DNA of 19,789 bases. It comes from PALSA-894 sp034669145. GTDB lineage: Bacteria; Pseudomonadota; Alphaproteobacteria; Rhizobiales; Xanthobacteraceae. Below are positions 13,071-19,789 of the stretch, one piece after another. Below the pieces are notes generated by a model. It saw nothing but the letters and a program-made list of their open reading frames with translations, was not told the DNA's origin and did no database searches. Position 1 is the stretch's first letter. Each line of letters opens with the position of its first letter. The stretch is from the NCBI GenBank assembly GCA_034669145.1, contig JAXDNY010000211.1, forward strand, positions 1 through 19,789. The letters are read 5' to 3'. The translations under genes and the position numbers were made by a program.

Positions 13071-14537
13071 ATGACGAAGCGCGTCCCTGTCGAACCGGAA
13101 TTGACGAGTGGGAGCGTCGCCTGGCTGTCCGCGCAACACCAGCTCAATTTGTTTCGTTCCGGTTCACTGTCACCGGTGGACGTGCTGACGGCGCAGATCG
13201 CTCGCATTGAGCGACACGGCGCCGCACTTAACGCATTAACATATGATCATTTCGACGAAGCATTGAAGGCGGCTCGCGAGTCCGAGCGGCGTTACCGAAA
13301 TGGTACCGCCCGTGCACTCGAAGGCATTACGGTCGCGATCAAGGATGAGTATGCCAAAGCCGGCTGGGTGGTAACTGCCGGATCGAAACTGTTCGAGGAC
13401 GACGCCAAGGACAACAATCACCCCGTCATTGATAAGCTCCTCCAGGCAGGCGCGGTGCTTCATGCGCAAACGACGGTCCCTGAGCTTTATCTTCTTGGGG
13501 TAACGTGGAGCGATCTTTGGGGGGTGACCCGCAATCCGTGGAATCGCGAGTGCACCCCAGGAGGCTCCTCAGGCGGTTCAGCGGCGCTAGTGGCTGCTGG
13601 CATGAGTACGCTGGCGATCGGCTCCGACATGGGGGGGTCGATCCGCATCCCGTGCGCTCTGAACGGTCTTTATGGATCGAAGCCCGCCTACGGTCGGATT
13701 GCATCTCCCGACGGTAGCGCGCTCGTGCCGCATGCTTCGCCCGGCCCTTTGGCGCGGCACCTGCCGGATCTCGCGTTGTTGCAGAACATCATGATGGGAC
13801 CAGCGGCTGGTTGTCCGGCGGTACTTCGTCCCAAACTAGAGTTGCCGGCGGAATATCGAAGCGAGCCGAGGCGCCTCGCACTCTCCATGGATCAAGGTTG
13901 GGCGCGCGTTGAGCCGGCTGTCCGTGCGCGCGCGATCGAGGCAGCCAAAACGTTCGAGCGCGCAGGTCATGTCGTGGAGGAGGTCGCACTCCCATTCGAA
14001 ACCAACGACGTAAAACTCCGCGAAACCATCGAGGCAGCGTTGTTCTCCACTGCGATCGGAGGGTCCCTCCTTCAGCTTAAATCGAAGTCAGAACGTTTGA
14101 CGTCCTACGGCCGGCGTTTCGTGGAACTTGCGGGCTCGCTAGGCCCAAGCGACGCAAACAAGGCGGCCGAGGAAACGGTACGTCTCTATAGGATCATCGA
14201 GGAAAACGTCTTCGATAAAGGATTCGATGCGCTGATTACGCCGACCGTTGCGACAACGACAATCCAGGCAGAGTTCGATCCCACGCGCGACGCAGTGTCG
14301 ATAGACGGCACACCGGTCGATCCCTATTCCGGATGGTTTCTTACCTCAATCTTCAGTCTTTTAAACTGGATGCCGGTGATCAACGTGCCGGCTGGTCGCG
14401 CTGCGAATGGCGTTCCTACCGGTATGCAGATCGTGACCCCACCCTACGAGGACGTCCGGTGTTTTGAGATAGCCGGCGCGTATGCGCTGGCGACGGAGTC
14501 GCTCCCTTTCATCTCTGCGTTGAACTTAGAAGCTTGA
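13071..14537 (+). CDS. Amidase-signature family hydrolase
   Basis: The ATG at 13071 follows GGAG at good spacing and gives 488 residues, the usual length. The Ser-cisSer-Lys triad is visible: Lys91 in VAIKDEYAKAG, Ser166 in TPGGSSGGSAALVAAG and Ser190 in GSDMGGSIRIP, with the same 24-residue spacing between the two serines as in fatty acid amide hydrolase. The C-terminal LITPTVATTTI and NVPAGRAANGVPTGMQIV are also family hallmarks. These enzymes cleave or transfer amides; GatA is a relative, but no gatB or gatC lies nearby. The frame is open upstream to 12390, but that part is antisense to the diiron gene and is not used. An exact EcfG-type promoter precedes it. Confidence 0.93.
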   Translation: MTKRVPVEPELTSGSVAWLSAQHQLNLFRSGSLSPVDVLTAQIARIERHGAALNALTYDHFDEALKAARESERRYRNGTARALEGITVAIKDEYAKAGWVVTAGSKLFEDDAKDNNHPVIDKLLQAGAVLHAQTTVPELYLLGVTWSDLWGVTRNPWNRECTPGGSSGGSAALVAAGMSTLAIGSDMGGSIRIPCALNGLYGSKPAYGRIASPDGSALVPHASPGPLARHLPDLALLQNIMMGPAAGCPAVLRPKLELPAEYRSEPRRLALSMDQGWARVEPAVRARAIEAAKTFERAGHVVEEVALPFETNDVKLRETIEAALFSTAIGGSLLQLKSKSERLTSYGRRFVELAGSLGPSDANKAAEETVRLYRIIEENVFDKGFDALITPTVATTTIQAEFDPTRDAVSIDGTPVDPYSGWFLTSIFSLLNWMPVINVPAGRAANGVPTGMQIVTPPYEDVRCFEIAGAYALATESLPFISALNLEA

Positions 14538-14633
14538 CGCGGCCGCCAACCGGCCTCCTTGTCGAACCCATGCTCGCCAGTGGCGCCGGACCTACTGGTG
14601 ATAAGCGTAGTGCCCTCTCTGGCAAATGCAGAC

Positions 14634-14662
14634 GGCGCCCCGGCCAATGGATGTCGGGCGCC
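14634..14662. repeat. Inverted repeat between convergent genes
   Basis: GGCGCCC (14634-14640) and GGGCGCC (14656-14662) can pair across 15 bases between the amidase stop (14537) and the convergent HAD gene stop (14682). No T run follows on either strand, so a role as a shared transcription end is only possible. Confidence 0.35.
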
Positions 14663-14681
14663 TGGCATCGATACCAGTCGT

Positions 14682-15173
14682 TCAACTCTTGTCGCGCTTG
14701 AAAAGCGAATGAATGTTTTGACCGATCCGTGTCACGACATTCGCCCGGATCGTCTCTTCTGTTTTCCCGTTCAAATATTTTTCTACCCCCTTTGCGACCT
14801 CTGCCGTTAGCCCCGTCGTGGCTGAGGGCTGGAAGAGCGGAAGCTCATCCAGCTCGTCATCCTCGTCATCAATCACGGCAAAGCGGGTCACCTTGGGGTG
14901 CCGTTTGAGCCAGACGAGGATTTCTTTGCAGCGCGGGCTTTTGGGCATGTCCGGGCAGATGTCGATAAACGGAACGCCAAAATATTTCGCCGCAAACAGA
15001 CCGGCAGGGTCGACGCGCCAGGAAGATGACAGAACGACTTTTGCCCCGGTTCGCCGGAGAAGGCGTTTGAGCCGCGCGAGCAGGCGCTTGTCCACCATGT
15101 ACGGGAACCGGCGCGGGTTGGGCGTCGTTTTGCAATTCAGTACGCCGTCAATGTCCAGAAAAATCACTTTCAT
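14682..15173 (-). CDS. HAD-fold phosphatase-like protein (HAD_SAK type)
   Basis: The 163-residue product starts MKVIFLDIDGVLNCKTTPNP with the HAD motif I DxDG (Asp7, Asp9), motif II Ser in VVLSSSWRVD at about 47-56, and motif IV acidic residues in FAVIDDEDDELDELPLF near 98-114. The VLSSSWR and short length are characteristic of the HAD domains also found in Swiss-army-knife RNA repair proteins, so a small-molecule or nucleic-acid-end phosphatase is plausible. An upstream ATG at 15191 would add six residues; the internal one starts at the family boundary. It is alone on its strand, convergent with the amidase. No EcfG-type site was found upstream. Confidence 0.82.
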   Translation of the reverse strand: MKVIFLDIDGVLNCKTTPNPRRFPYMVDKRLLARLKRLLRRTGAKVVLSSSWRVDPAGLFAAKYFGVPFIDICPDMPKSPRCKEILVWLKRHPKVTRFAVIDDEDDELDELPLFQPSATTGLTAEVAKGVEKYLNGKTEETIRANVVTRIGQNIHSLFKRDKS

Positions 15174-15266
15174 CCGCCGCCAGCCTTCCATATCGGAAAC
15201 TTATATCGCGGGTAGCATCGTTAGAACTCCGAGGTCCGCCGAACGTTCTTCTTCACGGTTGAAACG

Positions 15267-15640
15267 ATGCTCGAATGAAAGCTGAAAACTGCCCTCGATG
15301 AATCGCGGCTCCTCATTCTCGGAGCCCAGGTCCTGTTCGGTTTCCAGTTCAAAGCGCCTTTCAGGAGCGCTTTGCTGAGCTGCCGCCTGAGGGCCGCGGC
15401 GCTATGGCGGTGAGTCTTGTCCTCCTGCTACTCAGCGTCGGGCTGCTGATCGCGCCCTCGCTCCATCACCTGATCCGCTTTCGCGGCGAAGCCATCCAGA
15501 CGCTTTGCGCGCCGCCACCTTTTTTGCGGACTGGAGCCTGCTACCGCTCACCTTCGGTCTCGGGCTTTCGTCCTACGTCGTTTTTTCCCTGCTGTTCGGA
15601 GCAGCCGCCGGTGTCGTTGCGGGCGCAGGGCGAACCTGCG
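15267..15640 (+). pseudogene. DUF6328-type membrane protein, broken by frameshifts
   Basis: Three frames together spell a DUF6328-like protein: KLKTALDESRLLILGAQVLF, then QERFAELPPEGRGAMAV and SLVLLLLSVGLLIAPSLHH, then RAATFFADWSLLPLTFGLGL. The frame changes by one base lost near 15351 and one gained near 15503, and a TGA sits at 15276 just after the first possible ATG at 15267. The family has about four membrane spans and unknown function. The 3' end merges near 15614-15640 with a Crp/Fnr remnant, and the last spans of the family appear missing. Confidence 0.7.
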
Positions 15641-16132
15641 AAGGCCGTCTGCGAATTCTTCGGCGAAGGCAGCTCGGCCGGACAACCGCTGCGCTTAGCG
15701 ACGGTGACCGCAGTCACGGAGTGCCTCGTGACGTGCATACCAAAGACCGAAGTCGTCAGCTTGCTCCACCGAGAACCGGCGTTCTCCAAGTTGTTTATCG
15801 CGCACCTGTTAGCTCGCGCCATTCGCGTCGAAGAAGCTCTGGTCGATCAACTTTTCAATTCGAGCGAAAAACGTTTGGCCCGCACGCTTCTACTTCTCGC
15901 TAATTTTGGCAAAGAAGGGGCGCCCGAGCCAGTGTTGGCGAAAATCAGCCAAGAGACACTTGCGAATATGATCGGCACGACCCGGGCTCGCGTTAGCTTT
16001 TTCATGACCAAGTTCCGGCGATTGGGTCTGGGCGATTACAACGGCGAAATCAAGGTTCACCGTTCGTTGTTAAACGTCGTCCTGCATGAGAAGCCGGAAA
16101 TTGATTCTGAATTTGGTGAACCCAGGTCCTAG
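15614..16132 (+). pseudogene. Crp/Fnr regulator with deleted sensor barrel, fused to the DUF6328 remnant
   Basis: The frame reads RAQGEPAKAV and then directly EFFGEGSSAGQPLRLATVTA. In related regulators about 28-30 residues of the cyclic-nucleotide-type barrel separate these two segments, so a deletion at about 15650 is inferred. The N-terminus is also missing. The rest is well preserved: the dimer helix (FIAHLLARAIRVEEALVDQL), NSSEKRLARTLLLLANFG, and the winged helix ISQETLANMIGTTRARVSFF with its wing at YNGEIKVHRSLL. The frame is open from an ATG at 15404 in the DUF6328 remnant, so a 242-residue chimera could be made, but it would lack a complete sensor. It most likely is a dead gene. Confidence 0.75.
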
Positions 16133-16227
16133 CTTCGCCGCCTCTCGCCGCTTGACTTGATCGCCGCCCGCGACGCTTGCCATCTATTGTTCAAGCCGCA
16201 CTGTACCCCGTTGTGGTCATACAGCGG

Positions 16228-16350
16228 GTGGCGCAGTGGTGCAGTTTCCCGCAGCGCATCTACAAATCAATTCAGGGCACCGGAGCCCTGGCTGTCGCCG
16301 CATCGGAAGCCAATGCTGAACTGCATGCGCAGCAGGCCATAAACCTTTGA
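16228..16350 (+). CDS. Possible very small protein upstream of alkB
   Basis: A frame from a GTG at 16228 (or 16213) encodes VAQWCSFPQRIYKSIQGTGA followed by LAVAASEANAELHAQQAINL and a stop at 16348-16350. The sequence has protein-like composition, but there is no good ribosome binding site and I recognise no family. Apart from this, the 330 bases between the Crp remnant (16132) and the AlkB gene (16463) show no feature. Confidence 0.3.
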   Translation: MAQWCSFPQRIYKSIQGTGALAVAASEANAELHAQQAINL

Positions 16351-16462
16351 GATTCAGCCCGGTTCCGCACTTGACCCGACTGGAATTGCCCGGCGCCAGA
16401 CCTATTTCTATAAGCACCGTGACCGCAGCAACCCGCTGACGGTCTCGTGCATTCCAGGAGCC

Positions 16463-17074
16463 ATGCCCCGTTCGTCGCTCAAAACGATCGCGCCTGCCGG
16501 GACCGACCTTTTCGGCCGCGATCCCGCATGGCCGGACGGCCTGCGCTATGAGGCCGGCTTTCTCTCGGCAGACGAGGAGAGGTCGCTCATCGATGCCTTC
16601 GCGTCGTTGCCGCTCGCACCGTTCCAGTTCGGCGCTTTCGAGGGCAAGCGCCGGGTCGCAAGCTTCGGCTTCCGCTATGACTTCTCGGATCAGCGGCTCC
16701 ACGCCGCAGAGCCGATACCGGAATACGTCCGACCGTTCCAGGCCAAGGCGGAAGCATTTGCGGGCCTTACACCAAACGCGGTAAAGCATGTCCTCTTCAC
16801 CGAATACGAAACCGGTGCCGGGATCGGGTGGCACCGCGACAAGGCGGCGTTCGACGTGGTGATCGGCCTTTCGCTGGGCTCGGCCTGCCCGTTACGCTTC
16901 CGCCGCAAGGAGGGAGACGGCTGGCAGCGCTTCACGCTCGATGCCGCGCCGCGTTCGATCTACCTCATGCGCGGTGAGGCGCGCTCCGACTGGGAGCACA
17001 GTATCCCGCCGGTCGAGGCGCCGCGGTATTCCATCACATTGCGTACCATGGCGAGCGACCATGCGCTTGGTTGA
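16463..17074 (+). CDS. AlkB-like Fe(II)/2-oxoglutarate dioxygenase
   Basis: The 203-residue product has the AlkB double-stranded beta-helix. The iron ligands are His124 and Asp126 in GWHRDKAAFD and His179 in WEHSIPPVE; Arg188 and Arg194 in RYSITLR bind 2-oxoglutarate. FTEYETGAGIGWHRD and SIYLMRGEARSDWEHS are typical. Such proteins repair alkylated nucleic acids or demethylate other substrates; this lineage is common in rhizobia beside the small gene that overlaps it. The start is the ATG at 16463 with AGGAG two bases before it, which is close spacing. The stop (17072-17074) lies inside the next gene. No lesions. Confidence 0.92.
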   Translation: MPRSSLKTIAPAGTDLFGRDPAWPDGLRYEAGFLSADEERSLIDAFASLPLAPFQFGAFEGKRRVASFGFRYDFSDQRLHAAEPIPEYVRPFQAKAEAFAGLTPNAVKHVLFTEYETGAGIGWHRDKAAFDVVIGLSLGSACPLRFRRKEGDGWQRFTLDAAPRSIYLMRGEARSDWEHSIPPVEAPRYSITLRTMASDHALG

Positions 17075-17357
17075 AATTCTTCTGCCGGTGAACGACAACG
17101 CGGGCCGGGCTTTCGAAGCGTCCAAATTTGCGGCCGTCCGAAATGGAAAAATACGGTGGCGTAACGGCTTTCACCCGCGCTCCCGCACAGGGGACCAACG
17201 ACTCCGGCGGCAAGATCCAGCACGACGATATGTCATCATGGAAGTCATGACCGACAGGCTGGACCAAGACTGGTGGGCGGCTTACCGCCAGAATCTGGAA
17301 TGCGAATTCGCTGAGGACGAAATCATCATCCGCGCGACCGCGATGACCAAACTCTGA
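17061..17357 (+). pseudogene. Small protein with two compensating frameshifts, overlapping alkB
   Basis: The ATG at 17061 overlaps the alkB stop by 14 bases and opens a continuous 98-residue frame. It begins MRLVEILLPVNDNAGRAFE and ends VMTDRLDQDWWAAYRQNLE and DEIIIRATAMTKL, both of which look like one small protein family. The middle (NGKIRWRNGFHPRSRTGDQ) does not. In the next frame the same DNA encodes MEKYGGVTAFTRAPAQGTND and SGGKIQHDD, which fits the family much better. So the frame was lost near 17142-17150, with a few residues gone, and regained near 17230. A protein of normal length can still be made but with about 30 scrambled residues. Function unknown. It is likely cotranscribed with alkB. 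Confidence 0.65.
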
Positions 17358-17428
17358 TCGGCCGACCAGCTCCGCGTGGAGCAAACCCCGTCGCCGGACG
17401 TTGGTGCGCTGCGAACCAACTGATTGCC

Positions 17429-19186
17429 ATGGCCAAGACCGACACCCAGACCGTAGGGCGGCTGCTACAGGAATACGCCCGGCGCGCCGCCTTGCGCGGC
17501 GGCAACCCTTACAGCGCCAAGGCTTACGCCCGCGCCGCCGAGAACCTGACAGCACTTGCCGAACCTCTCGGTGAGCTGGTCGCCGAGGGCCGCCTGCAGG
17601 AGATTCCCGGTATCGGCAATTCAATCGCCGACATCATCACCAAGCTGCACCGCACCGGGACGCATCCAAGTCTTGAAGCCATGCGCAAGGAGGTCCCGGC
17701 TGGCGTGCTGGAGCTGATGGACGTGCCGGGCCTGCGGCCGGACAAAGTGATGAAGCTGTACAAGACGCTCGGCATCTCCTCGCTGGCCGAACTCGAACAG
17801 GCGGCGCGCGATGACCGCATCAAAGGAACCCAGGGCCTTGGCGCTTCTCTGCAAACCAAGATCCTCAACAACATCGAAATCGCCAAGAGCGGCGAAAATC
17901 GCCGTCACGTGCACCGCGCCGCCGCGTTACTCGACAGTGCCTTGAAGCGGATCAAGGCTGCCAAGCCCGACCTGAAGCGCGTCACCGTTGCGGGCGATCT
18001 GAGGCGCGGTTGTGAACTCATCGGCGACCTCGCCCTGGTCGCCGAGGCAGATCGTCTGGACGATGGCCCGAAGGCGCTCACTCCCAGTGGAGAACTTAAC
18101 GTCCACCTGGCGGATCGCGAACACTACGGAGCCAGCCTGTTGTTTGCCACCGGATCGGCCGCTCATATCGAGGCGCTGAAAGTGCTGGCGGGGCGCAAGG
18201 GATTTACGCTCCATGAGCGCGGTTTCCGGCGCGGACGTAAACTCGTGGCGGCGAAAACCGAAGAGCAAATCTACAAAGCGTTGGAATTGCCGTTCATCGA
18301 ACCCGAGCTTCGCGAAGACGGGAGTGAGATTGCGCTCGCCCTGGAGCGCAAGCTGCCCAAGCTGGTCAGTGACGCTGATATCAGGGGCATCCTGCACGCG
18401 CACACGGATAGGTCCGACGGGGTCGATACCCTTGCTGCCATGGCAGCGGCGACGCGGAAACGCGGCTACCAGTATTTCGGGGTCGCCGATCACTCGAAGT
18501 CAGCGCATTACGCGGGCGGATTGTCCGTGGCCGAGATCAGGGAGCAGCACCGGGAAATAAACAAGCTTAACAAGGGGTTTGGAAAGGACTTCCGCATCTT
18601 TAAAGGCATCGAGTCCGATATCCTCGAAGACGGGTCGCTCGATTACCCGAAAAGCGTATTGGCCCGTTTTGACTTCGTGGTGGCGAGCGTTCACAGCCGC
18701 TTTAAGCTTGGCCGTAAGGAGCAGACCGAGCGCATCATCCGCGCGGTAAGTCATCCGCGCACAACCATCCTTGGTCATATGACCGGACGGCAATTGCTTC
18801 GCCGTCCCGGCTACGACGTGGATATCGAAAAGGTTCTGAAGGCATGCGCCAAACACGGCGTTGCGGTGGAGATCAACGCAAACCCCTGGCGCCTCGACCT
18901 CGACTGGCGCTGGCACCGCCGTGCGCTTGAACTGGGTTGCATGATGAGCATCAATCCGGATGCACATTCGACGAACGAGATCGATCTAACCCATTGGGGC
19001 GTCCAGATGGCGCGCAAAGGCGGCGTGCCAACAGACCGCATTCTCAATTGCCTGCCACTCGCGGAATTCACGCGGTTTCTGCGTCTAAAGAAGAAACAAG
19101 ATCGAACGCGTACCCGTCACGGCAGCACGCTCATGGGCGCGCGACGGCATAGCCGGAGTACAAATCGAAGCCGCACACATCGGTGA
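17429..19186 (+). CDS. polX: DNA polymerase X-family / PHP protein (PolX), polymerase site degenerate
   Basis: The 585-residue product follows the bacterial PolX order: an N-terminal 8-kDa domain with a helix-hairpin-helix (EIPGIGNSIADIITKL, 58-73), a second hairpin (DVPGLRPDKVMKLYKTLG, 98-115), the palm region VTVAGDLRRGCELIGDLALV at 185-204, and a C-terminal PHP phosphoesterase domain from 320. In the palm the usual GDxD metal pair reads GDLALV, so the second catalytic Asp is missing and polymerase activity is doubtful. The PHP metal ligands look complete: HAHTDRSDG (323-331), ADHS (353), ESD (395), VHS (421), GH (449), EIN (481) and DAH (511). It may therefore act mainly as a 3'-5' exonuclease or phosphodiesterase in repair. 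A basic, Arg-rich tail (557-585) follows the domain. Confidence 0.9.
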   Translation: MAKTDTQTVGRLLQEYARRAALRGGNPYSAKAYARAAENLTALAEPLGELVAEGRLQEIPGIGNSIADIITKLHRTGTHPSLEAMRKEVPAGVLELMDVPGLRPDKVMKLYKTLGISSLAELEQAARDDRIKGTQGLGASLQTKILNNIEIAKSGENRRHVHRAAALLDSALKRIKAAKPDLKRVTVAGDLRRGCELIGDLALVAEADRLDDGPKALTPSGELNVHLADREHYGASLLFATGSAAHIEALKVLAGRKGFTLHERGFRRGRKLVAAKTEEQIYKALELPFIEPELREDGSEIALALERKLPKLVSDADIRGILHAHTDRSDGVDTLAAMAAATRKRGYQYFGVADHSKSAHYAGGLSVAEIREQHREINKLNKGFGKDFRIFKGIESDILEDGSLDYPKSVLARFDFVVASVHSRFKLGRKEQTERIIRAVSHPRTTILGHMTGRQLLRRPGYDVDIEKVLKACAKHGVAVEINANPWRLDLDWRWHRRALELGCMMSINPDAHSTNEIDLTHWGVQMARKGGVPTDRILNCLPLAEFTRFLRLKKKQDRTRTRHGSTLMGARRHSRSTNRSRTHR

Positions 19187-19303
19187 GTTCTGGGGATCAC
19201 CAGATTGTTAAAAAGAACGGAAGTTCCGACAGTCCGCGGCACGCGATCGCATGTTGCGAGTGTCGCAGCCGGTTGTCCGCAAGCGAACTCGCCTGAGCCC
19301 CTC

Positions 19304-19611
19304 TCAAGATTTAGTCGACCGAGGCCGCAGCGTCGGCGGTCTGGCGCCGCGCAGGATAGCGCCGCGCACCGGTATGTAGGCGAGTTCCCTGTGCTCATCC
19401 ACGCAGCGAAGCATGAGACCCCCACGGCTCATGTCACCCCGACCGACGAACGCCGCCGGGAAACAGAAGCTCCTGTGGAAAGGCCGAGAGGAGCACATCT
19501 ACATATTTGCGTGTGGCAATGCTGCCCAGCAGAATGGGCTCGCCGCCCGGCCCGAGCGCCTGCGCAAGGGTCTTTGCGTCCTGCTGCAGGGGTTGGCGAA
19601 ACTCCTTTTTA
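19304..19611 (-). pseudogene. Conserved hypothetical protein, cut by an IS and frameshifted
   Basis: On the minus strand one frame reads LQQDAKTLAQALGPGGEPIL, LGSIATRKYVDVLLSAFPQE and LLFP, and another continues PAAFVGRGDMSRGGLMLRCV, DEHRELAYIPVRGAIL and RGARPPTLRP to a stop at 19304-19306. Removing one base from the C-run at 19458-19460 (plus-strand GGG) joins them into one protein C-terminus of the LLGSIATPKYV...FVGRGDMSRGGLLLR type found in rhizobia, function not known to me. The N-terminal half is missing because the IS5-type element begins immediately upstream at 19612. Confidence 0.65.
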
Positions 19612-19789
19612 GGGTCCAGACTCATTAGATCCACCATACAAGTGCGGCTGCAAGGCAGACATAGGCGAGGTAGTTGCGCGCTAACCTGTCATAGCGTGTG
19701 GCGATGCGCCTGAAGTCCTTCAATCTGTTGAAGGCATTCTCGATCCGCCAGCGAAGTTTGTAGAGACGCTTGCTGAAGCTGAACGGTTG
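19612..19789 (-). mobile_element. IS5-family insertion sequence, right end, running off the window
   Basis: The element carries the transposase C-terminus (19625-19789). The outer end is taken as GGGTCCAGACTC at 19612-19623, directly after TTTTTA and two bases past the transposase stop. This boundary is inferred, since the other terminal repeat lies outside the window. It interrupts the conserved gene 19304-19611. Confidence 0.7.
19625..19789 (-). CDS. IS5-family transposase, C-terminal part
   Basis: The minus strand encodes FSKRLYKLRWRIENAFNRLK, then DFRRIATRYDRLARNYLAYV and CLAAALVWWI with a stop at 19625-19627. The YKLRWRIENxFNRLKxFRRIATRYDxLxxxYLA block is the conserved C-terminal DDE/(R)E region of IS5-type (IS427-like) transposases, including the last catalytic Glu in RIEN. 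The N-terminal part lies beyond the right edge, so completeness cannot be judged. The visible part carries no lesion, suggesting a recent insertion compared with the decayed neighbour. Confidence 0.85.
   Translation of the reverse strand, partial: QPFSFSKRLYKLRWRIENAFNRLKDFRRIATRYDRLARNYLAYVCLAAALVWWI

Noticed and set aside
12938..13207. N-terminal extension of the diiron gene to 13207
   Set aside because: It overlaps the amidase start and its promoter on the other strand and has no family-like sequence.
16225..16270. tRNA-like start GCGGGTGGCGCAGTGGT
   Set aside because: No T-loop GTTCRA, anticodon stem or acceptor complement follows within 90 bases.
16217..16834. 205-residue minus-strand frame
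   Set aside because: It is antisense to the AlkB-like gene and has no recognisable motif.
1..19789. CRISPR array, tRNA, rRNA, phage or toxin-antitoxin module
   Set aside because: No regularly spaced identical repeats, no tRNA or rRNA signature sequence, and no protein pair with recognisable toxin or antitoxin motifs was seen by eye.

Overview
The window looks like chromosomal DNA from a high-GC alphaproteobacterium of the Bradyrhizobium / Nitrobacteraceae type. I infer this from the many very small orphan proteins of kinds common in those genomes (short zinc ribbons, DUF6894-like proteins), two Crp/Fnr-type regulators, a PolX whose polymerase site is eroded, and several promoters of the alphaproteobacterial general-stress sigma factor EcfG (GGAAC-N16-CGTT). 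No tRNA, rRNA, CRISPR array or phage module is visible. Species cannot be assigned by eye.

Left part (1-6250) is accessory and partly decayed. It opens with the tail of an ABC-transporter ATPase, then a frameshifted zinc ribbon, a tight three-gene minus-strand operon of small orphan proteins (1323 to 638), and a divergent Crp/Fnr regulator (1531-2238). Next come two small minus-strand genes ending at a strong hairpin terminator, a third paralogue of the small orphan family, a DUF6894 protein, and a series of tiny genes separated by three direct copies of a degenerate repeat rich in GGGACC. Several tiny genes carry one frameshift or stop. A 24-residue membrane peptide with an excellent ribosome binding site and its own terminator sits at 5630-5756.

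Middle part (6254-14537) is the best-preserved and most interesting. A cupin gene and a FAD oxidoreductase with a C-terminal Rieske domain form a minus-strand operon. Divergent from it is a small secreted Ala/Gly/Pro-rich protein. Then come a HemK-like methyltransferase, a PurD-like ATP-grasp enzyme, a haem-oxygenase-like diiron enzyme with a small partner gene, and an amidase-signature hydrolase. Exact EcfG-type promoters precede the cupin, the secreted protein and the amidase, and a one-mismatch version precedes the methyltransferase. This suggests a stress-induced small-molecule or peptide-modifying pathway. Its product is unknown and the unity of the cluster is inference.

Right part (14682-19789) holds a HAD-fold phosphatase-like protein, a decayed DUF6328 membrane gene running into a Crp/Fnr gene that lost much of its sensor barrel, an AlkB-like dioxygenase overlapping a small gene with two compensating frameshifts, a PolX/PHP protein, and at the edge an IS5-type transposase that has cut off the front of another, frameshifted gene. 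The number of single-base lesions means that either this is a decaying accessory region or the assembly has residual indel errors; reads are needed to tell which.
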